Of a stretch of DNA of 64,000 nt, positions 45,322-56,675 are shown one piece after another. The translations under genes and the position numbers were made by a program. The stretch spans positions 310,001-374,000 of the forward strand of contig CAVWNV010000002.1 of the NCBI GenBank assembly GCA_963756515.1, read 5' to 3'. The first letter of the stretch is position 1. The number at the start of each line of letters is the position of its first letter. Origin of the DNA: Bog-756 sp963756515 (GTDB taxonomy: Bacteria > Actinomycetota > Acidimicrobiia > Acidimicrobiales > RAAP-2). The notes under the pieces are model-generated. The model made no database searches. It had not been told where the DNA came from and saw only the letters and a list, made by a program, of their open reading frames with translations.

Positions 45322-46221
45322 ATGACGACCGAGCGGCGACCGTCGCCGCTGGCCGTCACCGGCTGGACCTTCCTGGCCCTGGCCGCGGTGGTGGCGCTGT
45401 TCGTGGCGTACCAGCTGTGGGGGACCGGCCTGGTCCAATCCAGCCGGCAGGACTCCCTCCGGCTCCGGTTCGAGCGCTCCCTGGCCCTTCAGCGCGTGGT
45501 CGACGCCCGCCGGCCGACGTCAGGTGGTTCGTCGGGCCCGGGTCCGGCCACGCCGGTCCCGGCCGTGGGTGGCCCGGTCGGCACCCTGGACATCCCCGAG
45601 ATCGGGGTCGACCAGGTGGTGGTGGAGGGGACCGGGTCGGCCCAGTTGGCCGTGGGGCCCGGCCACTACATCGACACTCCGCTGCCGGGTCAGCCGGGGA
45701 ACGTCGGGATCGCCGGGCACCGGACCACCCACGGTCGCCCCTTCTACGATCTGAACCTGCTGGTGACCGGGGATCCGATCACGGTGACCACGCTGCAGGG
45801 CACCTTCCGCTACCGGGTGGTCCGTTCCGCGGTGGTGGCACCGACCGATCTCAGCGTGCTGGCTCCATCGACGGTGCCGGAGCTGACCCTGACCACCTGC
45901 ACCCCGCGCTACAGCGCCGCCCAGCGCCTGGTCGTGGTGGCCCGACTGCTCTCACCGGCCGCTCCGGCCACGCCCGTCCCGGCCCGCTCCGGGACCGCCG
46001 GGGCGGCCACGGTGGACCCCACCCGTCAGCCGGGGAACTGGATCCGGCTGGCCCTGTGGGCCGTGGCCACCCTGGGTCTGGTGGCGGCGGTCGTGGTGGT
46101 CCGACGGCGCGTGGGTCGCCGCCGGGCCTGGCTGGCCCCGCTGGTGGCCGTGCCGGCGGCCCTGATCCTGCTCTACTTCCTCTTCGGGGCGGTCAACACG
46201 GTGCTGCCGGCCACGTACTGA
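45322..46221 (+). CDS. srtE: Class E sortase
   Basis: A 299-residue membrane transpeptidase. One N-terminal helix (about 14-33) is followed by an extracytoplasmic linker and the sortase barrel with L-D-I-P-E-I-G-V, catalytic H133 (G-H-R-T-T-H-G), C193 (T-L-T-T-C) and R202 (Q-R-L-V-V-V-A-R). Two further hydrophobic helices at about 241-262 and 272-293 are added at the C-terminus. Class E sortases of high-GC Gram-positives recognise LAXTG, and the upstream gene encodes exactly such a signal, so the two form an enzyme-substrate pair. It starts 4 nt after the substrate gene. Confidence 0.9.
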   Translation: MTTERRPSPLAVTGWTFLALAAVVALFVAYQLWGTGLVQSSRQDSLRLRFERSLALQRVVDARRPTSGGSSGPGPATPVPAVGGPVGTLDIPEIGVDQVVVEGTGSAQLAVGPGHYIDTPLPGQPGNVGIAGHRTTHGRPFYDLNLLVTGDPITVTTLQGTFRYRVVRSAVVAPTDLSVLAPSTVPELTLTTCTPRYSAAQRLVVVARLLSPAAPATPVPARSGTAGAATVDPTRQPGNWIRLALWAVATLGLVAAVVVVRRRVGRRRAWLAPLVAVPAALILLYFLFGAVNTVLPATY

Positions 46222-46391
46222 AGGGCCGACACGGTTCGACTGGCCAAGCGGGCGGCACGCGCCGGCCACCGGGCGCGGCCCGCGGGTTCGTCGATGTCCC
46301 GACAGGCGACGGGTAGGCTGGTTTGCCCGGGCCGTAGCATCGCCGTCGGTCCGTGCCACCCTCCGAATCCAGTCCAGGAGCCCCCCTGCCG

Positions 46392-49136
<2,745 letters not shown>

Positions 49137-49165
49137 GCGGCGGTCCGGGGCGGGCGGCGACGCGG

Positions 49166-49171
49166 TACCGT
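49166..49171 (+). promoter_or_regulatory. -10 box of leaderless type, dnaG
   Basis: TACCGT, 8 nt before ATG 49180. Confidence 0.5.
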
Positions 49172-49179
49172 CGTCACCT

Positions 49180-51144
49180 ATGGGCATTCCCGACGAGGAC
49201 GTGGCCCGGGTCCGGGCCGAGACCGACATCGTGGCCCTCATCGGGGAGCACGCCGCGCTGAAGCGGGTGGGGCACCGCTGGGTCGGCCTGTGCCCCTTCC
49301 ACGGCGAGAAGACGCCGTCCTTCAGCGTCAACGCCGAGGAGGGCTTCTACTACTGCTTCGGCTGCCTGGCCAAGGGTGACGCCATCAGCTTCGTCCGCGC
49401 CATCGAGCACCTCGACTTCGTGGACGCCGTCCACCGCCTGGCCGACAAGGCCGGGATCACCATCCGCGAGGACGCCTCGTCCGGCCGGGACAGTCAGCGC
49501 CGCAAAGTCCTCTTCGACGTCATGGAGCGGGCCACCGAGTGGTACCACCGGCGCCTGCTGGACGGACCCGATGCCGGCCAGGCCCGCGACTACCTGCGCA
49601 GCCGGGGCTACGACGGCGACGTGGTCCGACGGTTCCGCCTCGGGTGGGCCCCCGACGACTGGGACGCGCTCTGCCGCCAGCTGAGCCTGAGCGAGGAGCA
49701 CGCCGTCGGGGCCGGGCTCGGATTCGTCAACCGCCGTGGCAAGCTGCAGGACTCCTTCCGGGCCCGCATCCTGTTCCCCATCTGTGACCCGTCCGGACAC
49801 CCGGTGGCCCTGGGGGGCCGGGTGCTCCCGGGGGGCACCGACCCGGCCAAGTACAAGAACTCGACGGAGACGCCCATCTACTCCAAGCGCAAGACGCTGT
49901 ATGCCCTCAACTGGGCCAAGCAGGAGATCATCGCCACCGACGAGGTGGTGGTGTGTGAGGGGTACACCGACGTCATCGGCCTGTTCGAGGCGGGCGTGCC
50001 CCGCGCCGTGGCCACCTGCGGAACGGCGCTGGCCGAGGAGCACGTGAAGCTGCTCCGGGGCTTCGCCTCGAGGGTGGTGCTGGCTTTCGACGCCGATGGC
50101 GCCGGACAGTCCGCCGCCGGCCGCTTCTACGAGTGGGAGCGGCGCCTGGCCATCGACGTGGCCGTGGCCTCCCTGCCGGCCGGCTCCGATCCGGGGGAGA
50201 TGGCCCGGAGCGACCCCGAGGGGCTGAAGGCGGCCATCGAGGGAGCCAAGCCGTTCCTCCAGTTCCGCCTGGAGCGCATCCTGGACGCGGCCGAGCTGAC
50301 CACGCCGGAGGGCCGGGCCAGGGCGGCCGACACCGCGCTGGCGGCGGTGGCCGAGCATCCGGACAACCTGGTGCGGGACCAGTACCTGATGCAGGTGGCC
50401 GAGCGCTGCCGTCTCGAGCCCGTGCTCTTACGGGAGCGCCTCGAGCAGCTCCGTAGCGAGGGCCCCCGTCCGCAGCCGGACCGGCCCGGCCATCGGGGCC
50501 AGGGGAACTCCACCGCCGCGCCCCGTGACCACCGCACCGACAGCCGTCGTGCACCGGGGGGAACCGACGACCCCTGGGTGCGTGAACCTGACGACGACGG
50601 AGGATGGGATGCCGGCGGCGTCGAGGCCGGGGCGAGCTGGGCCACGGACGTCGATCCCCGCCGCCCCGCCAACGGCGCCCGGGGCCGCCCCGCCAACGAG
50701 TTCCGCCCCGGCCTGGAGGCGCTCCGACTGGCCATCCACCGACCCGAGGAGGTGGCCGACCGCCTGGAGGCCGCCCTGTTCCGCGACGAGCTCCAGCGGG
50801 CCGCGTTCCTGGTCCTGGCCGAGGCGGACGAGGAGCCACTGCACCAGGTGATCGATCGTGCCCCACCGGACGTCCGGGACCTGCTGGTCCGGTTGACGGT
50901 CGAGGAGCCGATGAGCCGTCCCGACGAGGTGGTCCTCCAGCTGGTGCGGGACGCGGCACGGGGGGAGTTGATCGTGATAGCTGCCGAGGCCCGGACGTCG
51001 CCGGAGGCGGGTCAAGAGGCCGCTGACGTGGCGTCCTGGGTCCAGGAGCTGGACGATCCGACTGCCTCGGTCGCGGCGACGGCCAGGTTGGTAGCCTGGC
51101 TGGTGGTGAGGGCACAGACGAGGACACCGGAGTTCCGGACGTGA
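49180..51144 (+). CDS. dnaG: DNA primase
   Basis: A 654-residue DnaG. The zinc finger is C38-P-F-H41 with C59-F-G-C62. The RNA polymerase domain has the TOPRIM elements V-V-C-E-G-Y-T-D and F-D-A-D-G-A-G. A basic/Gly-rich linker (about 430-500) precedes the helicase-binding C-terminal domain. It makes RNA primers at the replication fork. TACCGT 8 nt before the ATG fits a leaderless start; the frame is open into the ppdK tail upstream but is non-conserved. Its stop overlaps the rpoD start (GTGA), so primase and the main sigma factor are translationally coupled. Confidence 0.96.
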   Translation: MGIPDEDVARVRAETDIVALIGEHAALKRVGHRWVGLCPFHGEKTPSFSVNAEEGFYYCFGCLAKGDAISFVRAIEHLDFVDAVHRLADKAGITIREDASSGRDSQRRKVLFDVMERATEWYHRRLLDGPDAGQARDYLRSRGYDGDVVRRFRLGWAPDDWDALCRQLSLSEEHAVGAGLGFVNRRGKLQDSFRARILFPICDPSGHPVALGGRVLPGGTDPAKYKNSTETPIYSKRKTLYALNWAKQEIIATDEVVVCEGYTDVIGLFEAGVPRAVATCGTALAEEHVKLLRGFASRVVLAFDADGAGQSAAGRFYEWERRLAIDVAVASLPAGSDPGEMARSDPEGLKAAIEGAKPFLQFRLERILDAAELTTPEGRARAADTALAAVAEHPDNLVRDQYLMQVAERCRLEPVLLRERLEQLRSEGPRPQPDRPGHRGQGNSTAAPRDHRTDSRRAPGGTDDPWVREPDDDGGWDAGGVEAGASWATDVDPRRPANGARGRPANEFRPGLEALRLAIHRPEEVADRLEAALFRDELQRAAFLVLAEADEEPLHQVIDRAPPDVRDLLVRLTVEEPMSRPDEVVLQLVRDAARGELIVIAAEARTSPEAGQEAADVASWVQELDDPTASVAATARLVAWLVVRAQTRTPEFRT

Positions 51145-52679
51145 TCGCCAGGCCCGCGTCGGGGGACCTGGCCCCGGCGCCGTCAGATGCAATCGGCGGC
51201 CCCCCGGTGCGGACGCCGGCGGCCGGTGCGGTGCTCGACGTGCTCCCGGCCGACCAGTTCGATGCATTGATCCGGCTGGGCCGGGCCCGTGGCGGCCTGA
51301 CCCAGGACGACGTGATGACCGTCCTCCGCTCGGTCGAGCTCAGCGCCGACCTGATCATCGAGGTCGTCGAGCGGATCCGCCAGGCCGGTATCGAGTTCAC
51401 GTACGACACCGGTGAGACCACAGTGGTGCCGATGACCGGCGCCACCGCCGACGACCTGTCGGGCCGACTGCAGGACGAGTTCCCGATACTGGCCGACCGA
51501 CGCGGGGCCCGGCCGCCCAACGACGCTCCGCCGCCGCCCCGGATCGTGGCCTTGGAGACGACCCGACCGGCCACCCCGCGGAACGGTCGGGTCGGCGTGG
51601 CCGGGTCCACCGCCGACGCGACGGGGCGGGATCCTTCCCCGACCGCCACCGCCACCGCCACTGCCACCCCGGCGCCGGCGCCGGCGCCGGCGAAGAAGGA
51701 GCGTGCCCCGCGTCGACCTTCCGGCGGCGACGGGTACTCCGACGGCGACGGGTTCAGGGGCTCGGCCGCCGATCCGGTGCACATGTATCTGAAGGAGATC
51801 GGCAAAGTAAAGCTGCTCGACGCGGCCCTGGAGGTCGAGCTGGCCGAACGGATCGTGGCCGGCAACGAGGCGGCGGCCCGGCTGTCCGAGTCCGAGGGCG
51901 CCGGCGCGTACACCGGTCGGCACGCCGACCGGGTCCTGGTTCGTCGGGGCCAGGCGGCCAAGGAGGCCCTCATCGAGGCCAATCTGCGCCTGGTGGTGTC
52001 CATCGCCAAGCGGTACCGCAACCGGGGGCTGGCGTTCTTGGACCTCATCCAGGAGGGCAACCTCGGACTCATGCGGGCCGTCGAGAAGTTCGACCACACC
52101 AAGGGCTTCAAGTTCTCCACCTACGCCACGTGGTGGATCCGCCAGGCCATCACCCGGGCCATCGCCGACCAGGCCCGGACCATCCGGATCCCGGTCCACA
52201 TGGTGGAGACCATCAACAAGGTGGTGTGGGCCCAACGACAGCTGCTTCAAGAGCTCGGGCGTGAACCCAGTGCCGAGGAGGTGGCCGGTCGGGTCGACTT
52301 CTCCATCGAGCGGGTGCGGGAGATCCAGCGCATCAATCAGGACACCGTCTCCCTCGAGCAACCCATGGGGGACGAGGACGACTTCAGCCTGTCCGACCTG
52401 ATCGAGGATCGCGAGGCGGTGGTGCCCGACGATGCCGCGGCCCGGATGATGCTCGACGATGCGGTCCGCGAGGCACTCGGTCACCTCTCCCCCCGCGAGC
52501 AGGATGTCGTCCGTCTGCGGTTCGGGCTGGAGGATGGGAAGATCCGCACCCTCGAGGAGGTGGGCAAGGCGTTCGGCGTGACCCGTGAGCGGATCCGTCA
52601 GATCGAGGCCAAGACACTGGCCAAGCTCCGGCGACCCGAGTCAGCCCAGCTCCTCCGCGACTACCTGGACGAGGCCTGA
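51141..52679 (+). CDS. rpoD: Principal RNA polymerase sigma factor (RpoD/SigA)
   Basis: A 512-residue group 1 sigma factor. A region 1.1-like N-terminus (about 30-95) and a long low-complexity linker come first (Thr-Ala and Pro-Ala repeats near 165-190). Region 1.2 follows (D-P-V-H-M-Y-L-K-E-I-G), then region 2 with F-L-D-L-I-Q-E-G-N-L-G-L-M-R-A-V and F-S-T-Y-A-T-W-W-I-R-Q-A-I. Region 3 and region 4.2 (V-T-R-E-R-I-R-Q-I-E-A-K) complete it. It directs transcription of housekeeping genes and would read the TANNNT -10 boxes seen here. GTG 51141 overlaps the dnaG stop. Confidence 0.96.
   Translation: MIARPASGDLAPAPSDAIGGPPVRTPAAGAVLDVLPADQFDALIRLGRARGGLTQDDVMTVLRSVELSADLIIEVVERIRQAGIEFTYDTGETTVVPMTGATADDLSGRLQDEFPILADRRGARPPNDAPPPPRIVALETTRPATPRNGRVGVAGSTADATGRDPSPTATATATATPAPAPAPAKKERAPRRPSGGDGYSDGDGFRGSAADPVHMYLKEIGKVKLLDAALEVELAERIVAGNEAAARLSESEGAGAYTGRHADRVLVRRGQAAKEALIEANLRLVVSIAKRYRNRGLAFLDLIQEGNLGLMRAVEKFDHTKGFKFSTYATWWIRQAITRAIADQARTIRIPVHMVETINKVVWAQRQLLQELGREPSAEEVAGRVDFSIERVREIQRINQDTVSLEQPMGDEDDFSLSDLIEDREAVVPDDAAARMMLDDAVREALGHLSPREQDVVRLRFGLEDGKIRTLEEVGKAFGVTRERIRQIEAKTLAKLRRPESAQLLRDYLDEA
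51640..51695 (+). repeat. Short low-complexity tandem repeats inside rpoD
   Basis: Consecutive CACCGC-type units run into repeated GGCGCC units and encode Thr-Ala then Ala-Pro dipeptides in the disordered linker before region 1.2. Slippage could change its length in frame. Confidence 0.6.
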
Positions 52680-52693
52680 GCCAGCCGGGGAAG

Positions 52694-52999
52694 TCAGCGC
52701 CGGCGGCTGTTGAGGGCCGTGGCCAGGTCCTCGGCCAGGTCCAGGGCGATGGCATCGGCGGCTTGGTCCCCGTTACGCCACCCGAGACGCACGCCGACGG
52801 TGTCCTTCATCCGCTCGACCCCCAGGGCCAGGACGGCCTTGGACTTGTCCGTCACCAGCGTCGTGGTACCGGCCACGGGGGCCGACCGGCCGACCTGTTC
52901 GGCCACCCGTACGATCTGCAGGTAGCGCTCGCGACCGGCACGCGCTCCCAAGGTGTACCCGATGACAAAAGCCAGAGCGGTGCCGACACGGAACTTCAC
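52694..52999 (-). CDS. Small membrane-associated protein (YtxH-like) of unknown function
   Basis: A 101-residue protein beginning with one hydrophobic helix (V-G-T-A-L-A-F-V-I-G-Y-T-L-G-A), followed by A-R-A-G-R-E-R-Y and an amphipathic helical tail. This is the plan of small actinobacterial YtxH/DUF-type proteins. GTG 52999 is chosen because it places the helix at the N-terminus; the frame is open to 53059. It is convergent with rpoD, whose stop lies 15 nt away. The function is unknown. Confidence 0.6.
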   Translation of the reverse strand: MKFRVGTALAFVIGYTLGARAGRERYLQIVRVAEQVGRSAPVAGTTTLVTDKSKAVLALGVERMKDTVGVRLGWRNGDQAADAIALDLAEDLATALNSRRR

Positions 53000-53112
53000 C
53001 GACCCATTGTGCCCGGCCGAGGGGGACGGCGCATCTTTACCCGTTGGGTGGCCCGGCACCGGCTAATGTCCTCAGGCACGCCGGGGCACAGGATCTCCCG
53101 GTGGTCGGCCCT

Positions 53113-53185
53113 TCCGGGGTAGCTCAATCGGCAGAGCGAGCGGCTGTTAACCGCTAGGTTGAGAGTTCGAGTCTCTCCCCCGGAG
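53113..53185 (+). tRNA. tRNA-Asn (GTT)
   Basis: A 73-nt cloverleaf. The acceptor stem TCCGGGG pairs with CCCCGGA (53078-type wobble absent; all seven pairs are Watson-Crick) and the discriminator is G. The anticodon stem AGCGG/CCGCT encloses CTGTTAA with anticodon GTT at 53146-53148. The T-arm GAGAG-TTCGAGT-CTCTC is perfect. CCA is not encoded. It marks the border between core genes (rpoD) and accessory-looking DNA, and so may be an integration site. Confidence 0.96.
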
Positions 53186-53394
53186 CATTTTCCTGGTCAC
53201 ACCGGAACGCACCAGACCATCTCGACGGACGGGCGGTGGGCGCGAACAGCGCCGTGCGTTCGCCTTCGTGAGACGCTCTCGGCTTGGCTCGGGACGCGTT
53301 GACATCGGACCCATGGACTTCACGCTGCCGGCCCGGTAGGTTGAATGCCTGGCTTTATCTTCAGCCGTACCGATCAAATCGCCGGGGGGCATGA

Positions 53395-54336
53395 GTGACT
53401 ATCGATCCGTACATCGTGCTCGGGAGCGCTCTCGTCGGATTCCTGGTCGGGCTGACCGGGGCAGGTGGCGGTGCGTTGATGACGCCGATGCTGATCCTCC
53501 TGTTCAGTGTCAAGCCATCGACGGCGATCTCCAGCGATCTGGTCGCGGCCGTGTTCATGCGGCCGTTCGGTGCCGCTGTGCACATGTCAAAGAAGACGGT
53601 GAACTTCCGGTTGGTCGGTTGGATGGTGGCCGGATCAGTGCCGATGGCCTTCCTCGGTGCCTACCTGCTCCATCTCATGGGCCACACCACGACATCGCAG
53701 ACCAATATCGAAAGGGCGCTGGGTGCTGCGCTACTCGTTGGGGCGGCAGCCATGGTGATCCGGTACTTCCTCGATCGCCGGGGCGGCCACGAACGAAAGG
53801 CGGTGGTGCACGATCTCGTGGTCAGGCCGATCCCCACCGTAGTGATCGGCATGGTCGGTGGGCTCATCGTCGGCATGACGTCGGTGGGGTCGGGCTCCCT
53901 GATGATCGTGATGCTCCTGTTCCTCTACCCGATGCTGGGTGCCAATCAGTTGGTGGGCACCGATCTCACCCAGGCGGTCCCCTTGACCGTGGCGGCTGCC
54001 CTCGGTGCTCTCACTTTCGGACACGTCGAGTTCTCGGTCACCACGTCGATCATCATCGGAAGCATCCCAGCGGTCATCGTGGGTTCGTTCATCTCATCCA
54101 GGGCACCGGACAAGTACATCCGACCGGCCATCACCTTTGTGATCTTCGCCTCCGGCCTCAAGTACGTTGGGCTGGGCACTACGGCGCTCGGTTGGGCCCT
54201 GTGTGTGACGCTGTTGGCCGTCGCCTCTATGTGGCTGTTCTACGTGCGTCCGTGGCAGAGCGGCGCCCCGATGTCGGGTCCCACGGCCGTGTCGGATGAA
54301 CAGGACGCTTCGGTCAGAGCCAGATCGTCCCCGTAG
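53395..54336 (+). CDS. TSUP-family membrane transporter (TauE/SafE-like)
   Basis: A 313-residue protein with eight or nine hydrophobic helices and the duplicated TSUP motif: G-L-T-G-A-G-G-G-A-L-M-T-P at 20-32 and G-M-T-S-V-G-S-G-S-L-M-I-V in the second half. The family moves sulfite, sulfonates or related anions. It is distinct in sequence from the TSUP protein at 36579. GTG 53395 lies shortly after a G-rich stretch (GGGGGG) that can act as ribosome site. Codon usage is slightly less GC-biased than upstream of the tRNA, in line with an acquired region. The C-terminal 20 residues are hydrophilic. Confidence 0.87.
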   Translation: MTIDPYIVLGSALVGFLVGLTGAGGGALMTPMLILLFSVKPSTAISSDLVAAVFMRPFGAAVHMSKKTVNFRLVGWMVAGSVPMAFLGAYLLHLMGHTTTSQTNIERALGAALLVGAAAMVIRYFLDRRGGHERKAVVHDLVVRPIPTVVIGMVGGLIVGMTSVGSGSLMIVMLLFLYPMLGANQLVGTDLTQAVPLTVAAALGALTFGHVEFSVTTSIIIGSIPAVIVGSFISSRAPDKYIRPAITFVIFASGLKYVGLGTTALGWALCVTLLAVASMWLFYVRPWQSGAPMSGPTAVSDEQDASVRARSSP

Positions 54337-54372
54337 AACAGCAACGGTGGCTGGCGATCTCTTCGTCGGACA

Positions 54373-54378
54373 TAGTCT
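54373..54378 (+). promoter_or_regulatory. -10 box of leaderless type, DsbA-like gene
   Basis: TAGTCT, 7 nt before ATG 54386. It falls after the TSUP gene stop. Confidence 0.45.
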
Positions 54379-54385
54379 CGCCCCC

Positions 54386-55003
54386 ATGAAGGTGATCGAG
54401 GTGTACGCCGACATCTGGTGCCCATTTGCCCACGTAGGTCTCCGGTGCGTCGTTGAACGCCGAAGAATGTTGGGACGCCAGGATGTCCATCTCCACATTC
54501 GGGCCTGGCCCCTCGAATTCGTCAACGGCGCACCGCTGGACCCGGCGACCACCGCTCACCATATTCACGACTTGAGAACCCAGGTCGCTCCCGACCTCTT
54601 CAGGCGGTTCGACCCAGAGCACTTCCCCGACACGACCGTTCCGGCGTTGGAAATCGCCCATGCCGGTTACGCCCGATCTGTCGAGGCGGGAGAGTCGGTA
54701 AGTCTTGCCCTGAGGGACGCGTTGTTCGAAGAAGGCCTGGACATATCCCGACCCGAAGTGCTCGCTGACATCGCACACAGACACCATGTCGAGGCAGTGG
54801 ATGTGATGGACGAACGGTCGGTACGTGACGATTGGCACGAGGGACAGAGGCGGGGCGTGAAGGGCTCTCCCCACTTCTTCTGCGGCGAGCTCGACGCTTA
54901 CTGTCCGTCGCTCGAGATCTCAAGAGGCGAGACCGGACAGCTGGAGGTGAATCCCAATCTGCGCGTATTGGATGCGTTCCTCACCAACTGTTTTGAGCAA
55001 TGA
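54386..55003 (+). CDS. DsbA-family (FrnE/HCCA-isomerase-like) thioredoxin-fold protein
   Basis: A 205-residue protein of the DsbA/2-hydroxychromene-2-carboxylate isomerase group. The N-terminal strand V-I-E-V-Y-A-D-I-W-C-P-F leads to a single active-site-like cysteine; the second Cys of a C-x-x-C is replaced by Ala. A cis-proline loop G-V-K-G-S-P-H-F-F is present. With one cysteine it is more likely a glutathione/mycothiol-type isomerase or transferase than a dithiol oxidase. No signal peptide, so it is cytosolic. TAGTCT lies 7 nt before the ATG. It ends just left of the IS256 element. Confidence 0.8.
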   Translation: MKVIEVYADIWCPFAHVGLRCVVERRRMLGRQDVHLHIRAWPLEFVNGAPLDPATTAHHIHDLRTQVAPDLFRRFDPEHFPDTTVPALEIAHAGYARSVEAGESVSLALRDALFEEGLDISRPEVLADIAHRHHVEAVDVMDERSVRDDWHEGQRRGVKGSPHFFCGELDAYCPSLEISRGETGQLEVNPNLRVLDAFLTNCFEQ

Positions 55004-55041
55004 GAGCGAGGTGAGCCCTATGCCGGTGTCGAGTGGTCGGC

Positions 55042-55050
55042 GTTTCGCAG
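55042..55050. repeat. Left target-site duplication of the IS
   Basis: GTTTCGCAG, repeated at 56472-56480 directly outside the right end. Nine bases is within the usual IS256-family range. Confidence 0.85.
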
Positions 55051-56471
55051 GGGAAATAGTCAAGACCTGTGGATGAGAATCTGATTGGCTACGCGGCGAC
55101 CTCCTCGTTCTTGTCTTCAGTTCGCTCGACCATCACCCCCTTCTCGAACGTCACCCCGGCCCGGACCAGCGCCACCAGGTGGGGTGCGTTGACCGCCCGC
55201 CACCGGCTCTGGGCCTGCTCGATCAGCTTGTAGGCCATGGCCAGGCCCGCCGCCCGGGAGCCCGGTCCCTTGGTCACCTTGGTGCGGAGCCGCACGGTGG
55301 CGAAGGTGGACTCGATGGGGTTGGTGGTCTTCAGGTGGACCCAGTGCTCGGCCGGGAAGGCGTAGAAGGCGAGCAGCTCCTCCCGATCCTTCTCCATCTT
55401 CTCGGTGGCCTTGGGCCACTTGGCCTCGTACTCCTTGATGAAGCCGTCGAGGGCCTTTTCGGCATGCTCCCGGTCCTCGGCGTCACGGACTTCCTTCAGC
55501 GCAGCCCGGGCCGCCGGCTGGGCCGACTTGGGCAAGGCGTTCATGACGTTGGCCATCTTGTGCACCCAGCAGCGCTGGTGGGCGGTCTCGGGGAAGACCT
55601 CGGAGAGGGCTCCCCAGAACCCGAGGGCTCCGTCACCAACGGCCAGCACCGGGGCGGCCATGCCCCGCCGCTTGAGGCCCCGCAGCACGTCGGCCCAGGA
55701 CTCGGTGGACTCCCGGTGGCCGTCGGAGATGGAGACCAGCTCCTTGGTCCCGTCACTGCGGACACCCACGATGACCAGAGCACACAGCTTGGCTTCCTCC
55801 AGGCGGACGTTGAAGTGGATCCCATCCGCGTACACGTAGACGTAGTCGACGTCCTTGAGGGACCGGTGGGCGAACTGGTCCCGCTCCCGCTGCCAGTCGG
55901 TGGTGAGGCGAGTGATGACCGAGGCCGACAGCCCGGCAGCCGAGCCGAAGAACTCCTCCAGAGCGGGCACGAAGTCGCCCGAGCTCATCCCGTGGAGGTA
56001 CATCAGCGGCAGGACCTCGGCCACCTTCGGGGACTTGCGGGCCCACGGCGGCAGGATCGAACTGCGGAACCGCAGCTTCTCCCCGGTCACCTCGTCCACC
56101 CGCCGGTCGTCGACCCGGGGAGCCCGGACCTCGATGGGTCCCGCCCCGGTGACCAGCGTCCGGGCCACGGCGTGGCCGTTGCGGACCACCATCCGGTGAC
56201 CCTGCTCGTCAAGCTCGTGGATGAACGAGTTCACATAGCCGTCGACCTCGGCCTCCAGGGCGACGGCCAGCATGCGCCTCGCCCCTTCGGCGATCAGTTC
56301 GTCCAGCGTGGTGGACAGCTCCGCGTCCGCGGTCGCATCAACATGTACTCTCAGCATTGGCGTTCCTTCCTCGCCGGCGTTCCACCGCCAGCGTTTCTCT
56401 GATGTGTTCAAAGAGGAAGGTACGTCGCGCCCTCGGTCAGGTGGTGCATCCACAAGTTCTGGTTATAACTC
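55051..56471. mobile_element. Complete IS256-family insertion sequence (1421 bp)
   Basis: The element is bounded by imperfect terminal inverted repeats of 25 bp (55051-55075 and 56447-56471; 17 of 25 match, the inner eight TGTGGATG fully). It is flanked by the 9-bp direct repeat GTTTCGCAG. It carries a single intact Mutator/IS256 transposase on the minus strand. Intact ends, gene and duplication suggest a recent insertion that may still be mobile. It interrupted a 30-codon membrane-peptide frame read on the minus strand (55018-56540). Confidence 0.9.
55089..56357 (-). CDS. IS256-family (Mutator) transposase
   Basis: A 422-residue DDE transposase. The catalytic triad is D178 (Y-A-D-G-I-H-F), D242 (G-D-G-A-L-G-F-W) and E349 (N-P-I-E-S). 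The signature C263-W-V-H266-K lies between the second Asp and the Glu, as in Mutator-type enzymes. ATG 56357 has a strong GAGGAAGGA ribosome site; the frame is open to 56453. It cuts and joins the element's own ends. Because the frame is undamaged, activity is plausible. Confidence 0.95.
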   Translation of the reverse strand: MLRVHVDATADAELSTTLDELIAEGARRMLAVALEAEVDGYVNSFIHELDEQGHRMVVRNGHAVARTLVTGAGPIEVRAPRVDDRRVDEVTGEKLRFRSSILPPWARKSPKVAEVLPLMYLHGMSSGDFVPALEEFFGSAAGLSASVITRLTTDWQRERDQFAHRSLKDVDYVYVYADGIHFNVRLEEAKLCALVIVGVRSDGTKELVSISDGHRESTESWADVLRGLKRRGMAAPVLAVGDGALGFWGALSEVFPETAHQRCWVHKMANVMNALPKSAQPAARAALKEVRDAEDREHAEKALDGFIKEYEAKWPKATEKMEKDREELLAFYAFPAEHWVHLKTTNPIESTFATVRLRTKVTKGPGSRAAGLAMAYKLIEQAQSRWRAVNAPHLVALVRAGVTFEKGVMVERTEDKNEEVAA

Positions 56472-56540
56472 GTTTCGCAGCGCTCGAGTGATCAACGTGA
56501 CCACAGCTAACGTCGCCAATACAGTCAGTACGGCAATCAT
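56463..56540 (-). pseudogene. Small membrane-peptide gene truncated by the IS
   Basis: From ATG 56540, preceded by a good Shine-Dalgarno (GGAGG, 5 nt spacing), the frame encodes M-I-A-V-L-T-V-L-A-T and a hydrophobic helix ending I-T-R-A-L-R-N, then two residues and a stop supplied by the IS end: 25 residues. Removing the IS and one target copy restores reading through A-D-H-S-T-P-A to a stop at 55018-55020: 30 residues. The original product would be a single-span membrane peptide. Its family is unknown; KdpF-like size but no clear sequence match. Confidence 0.6.
56472..56480. repeat. Right target-site duplication of the IS
   Basis: GTTTCGCAG, identical to 55042-55050. Confidence 0.85.
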
Positions 56541-56675
56541 GACTTCCTCCACGCCTCGGTAAGACCTGCTCCCATTGTGGATGCCTTTGGCCCGGTCGAA
56601 CAGAGGCGAAGGTCACGATGTCAGATGTCGCAGCCTCACCCGGAGGGTCACACTTACGGTCGACTCCCAGGGGTA

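Noticed and set aside
53113..53200. Integration-site repeat of the tRNA-Asn 3' end
   Set aside because: No second copy of the tRNA 3' end was found in the window and no integrase, so an att site is not annotated.
53147..53392. 81-codon frame overlapping the tRNA-Asn 3' end
   Set aside because: Starts opposite the TSUP gene start and runs into the tRNA; no ribosome site or conserved feature.
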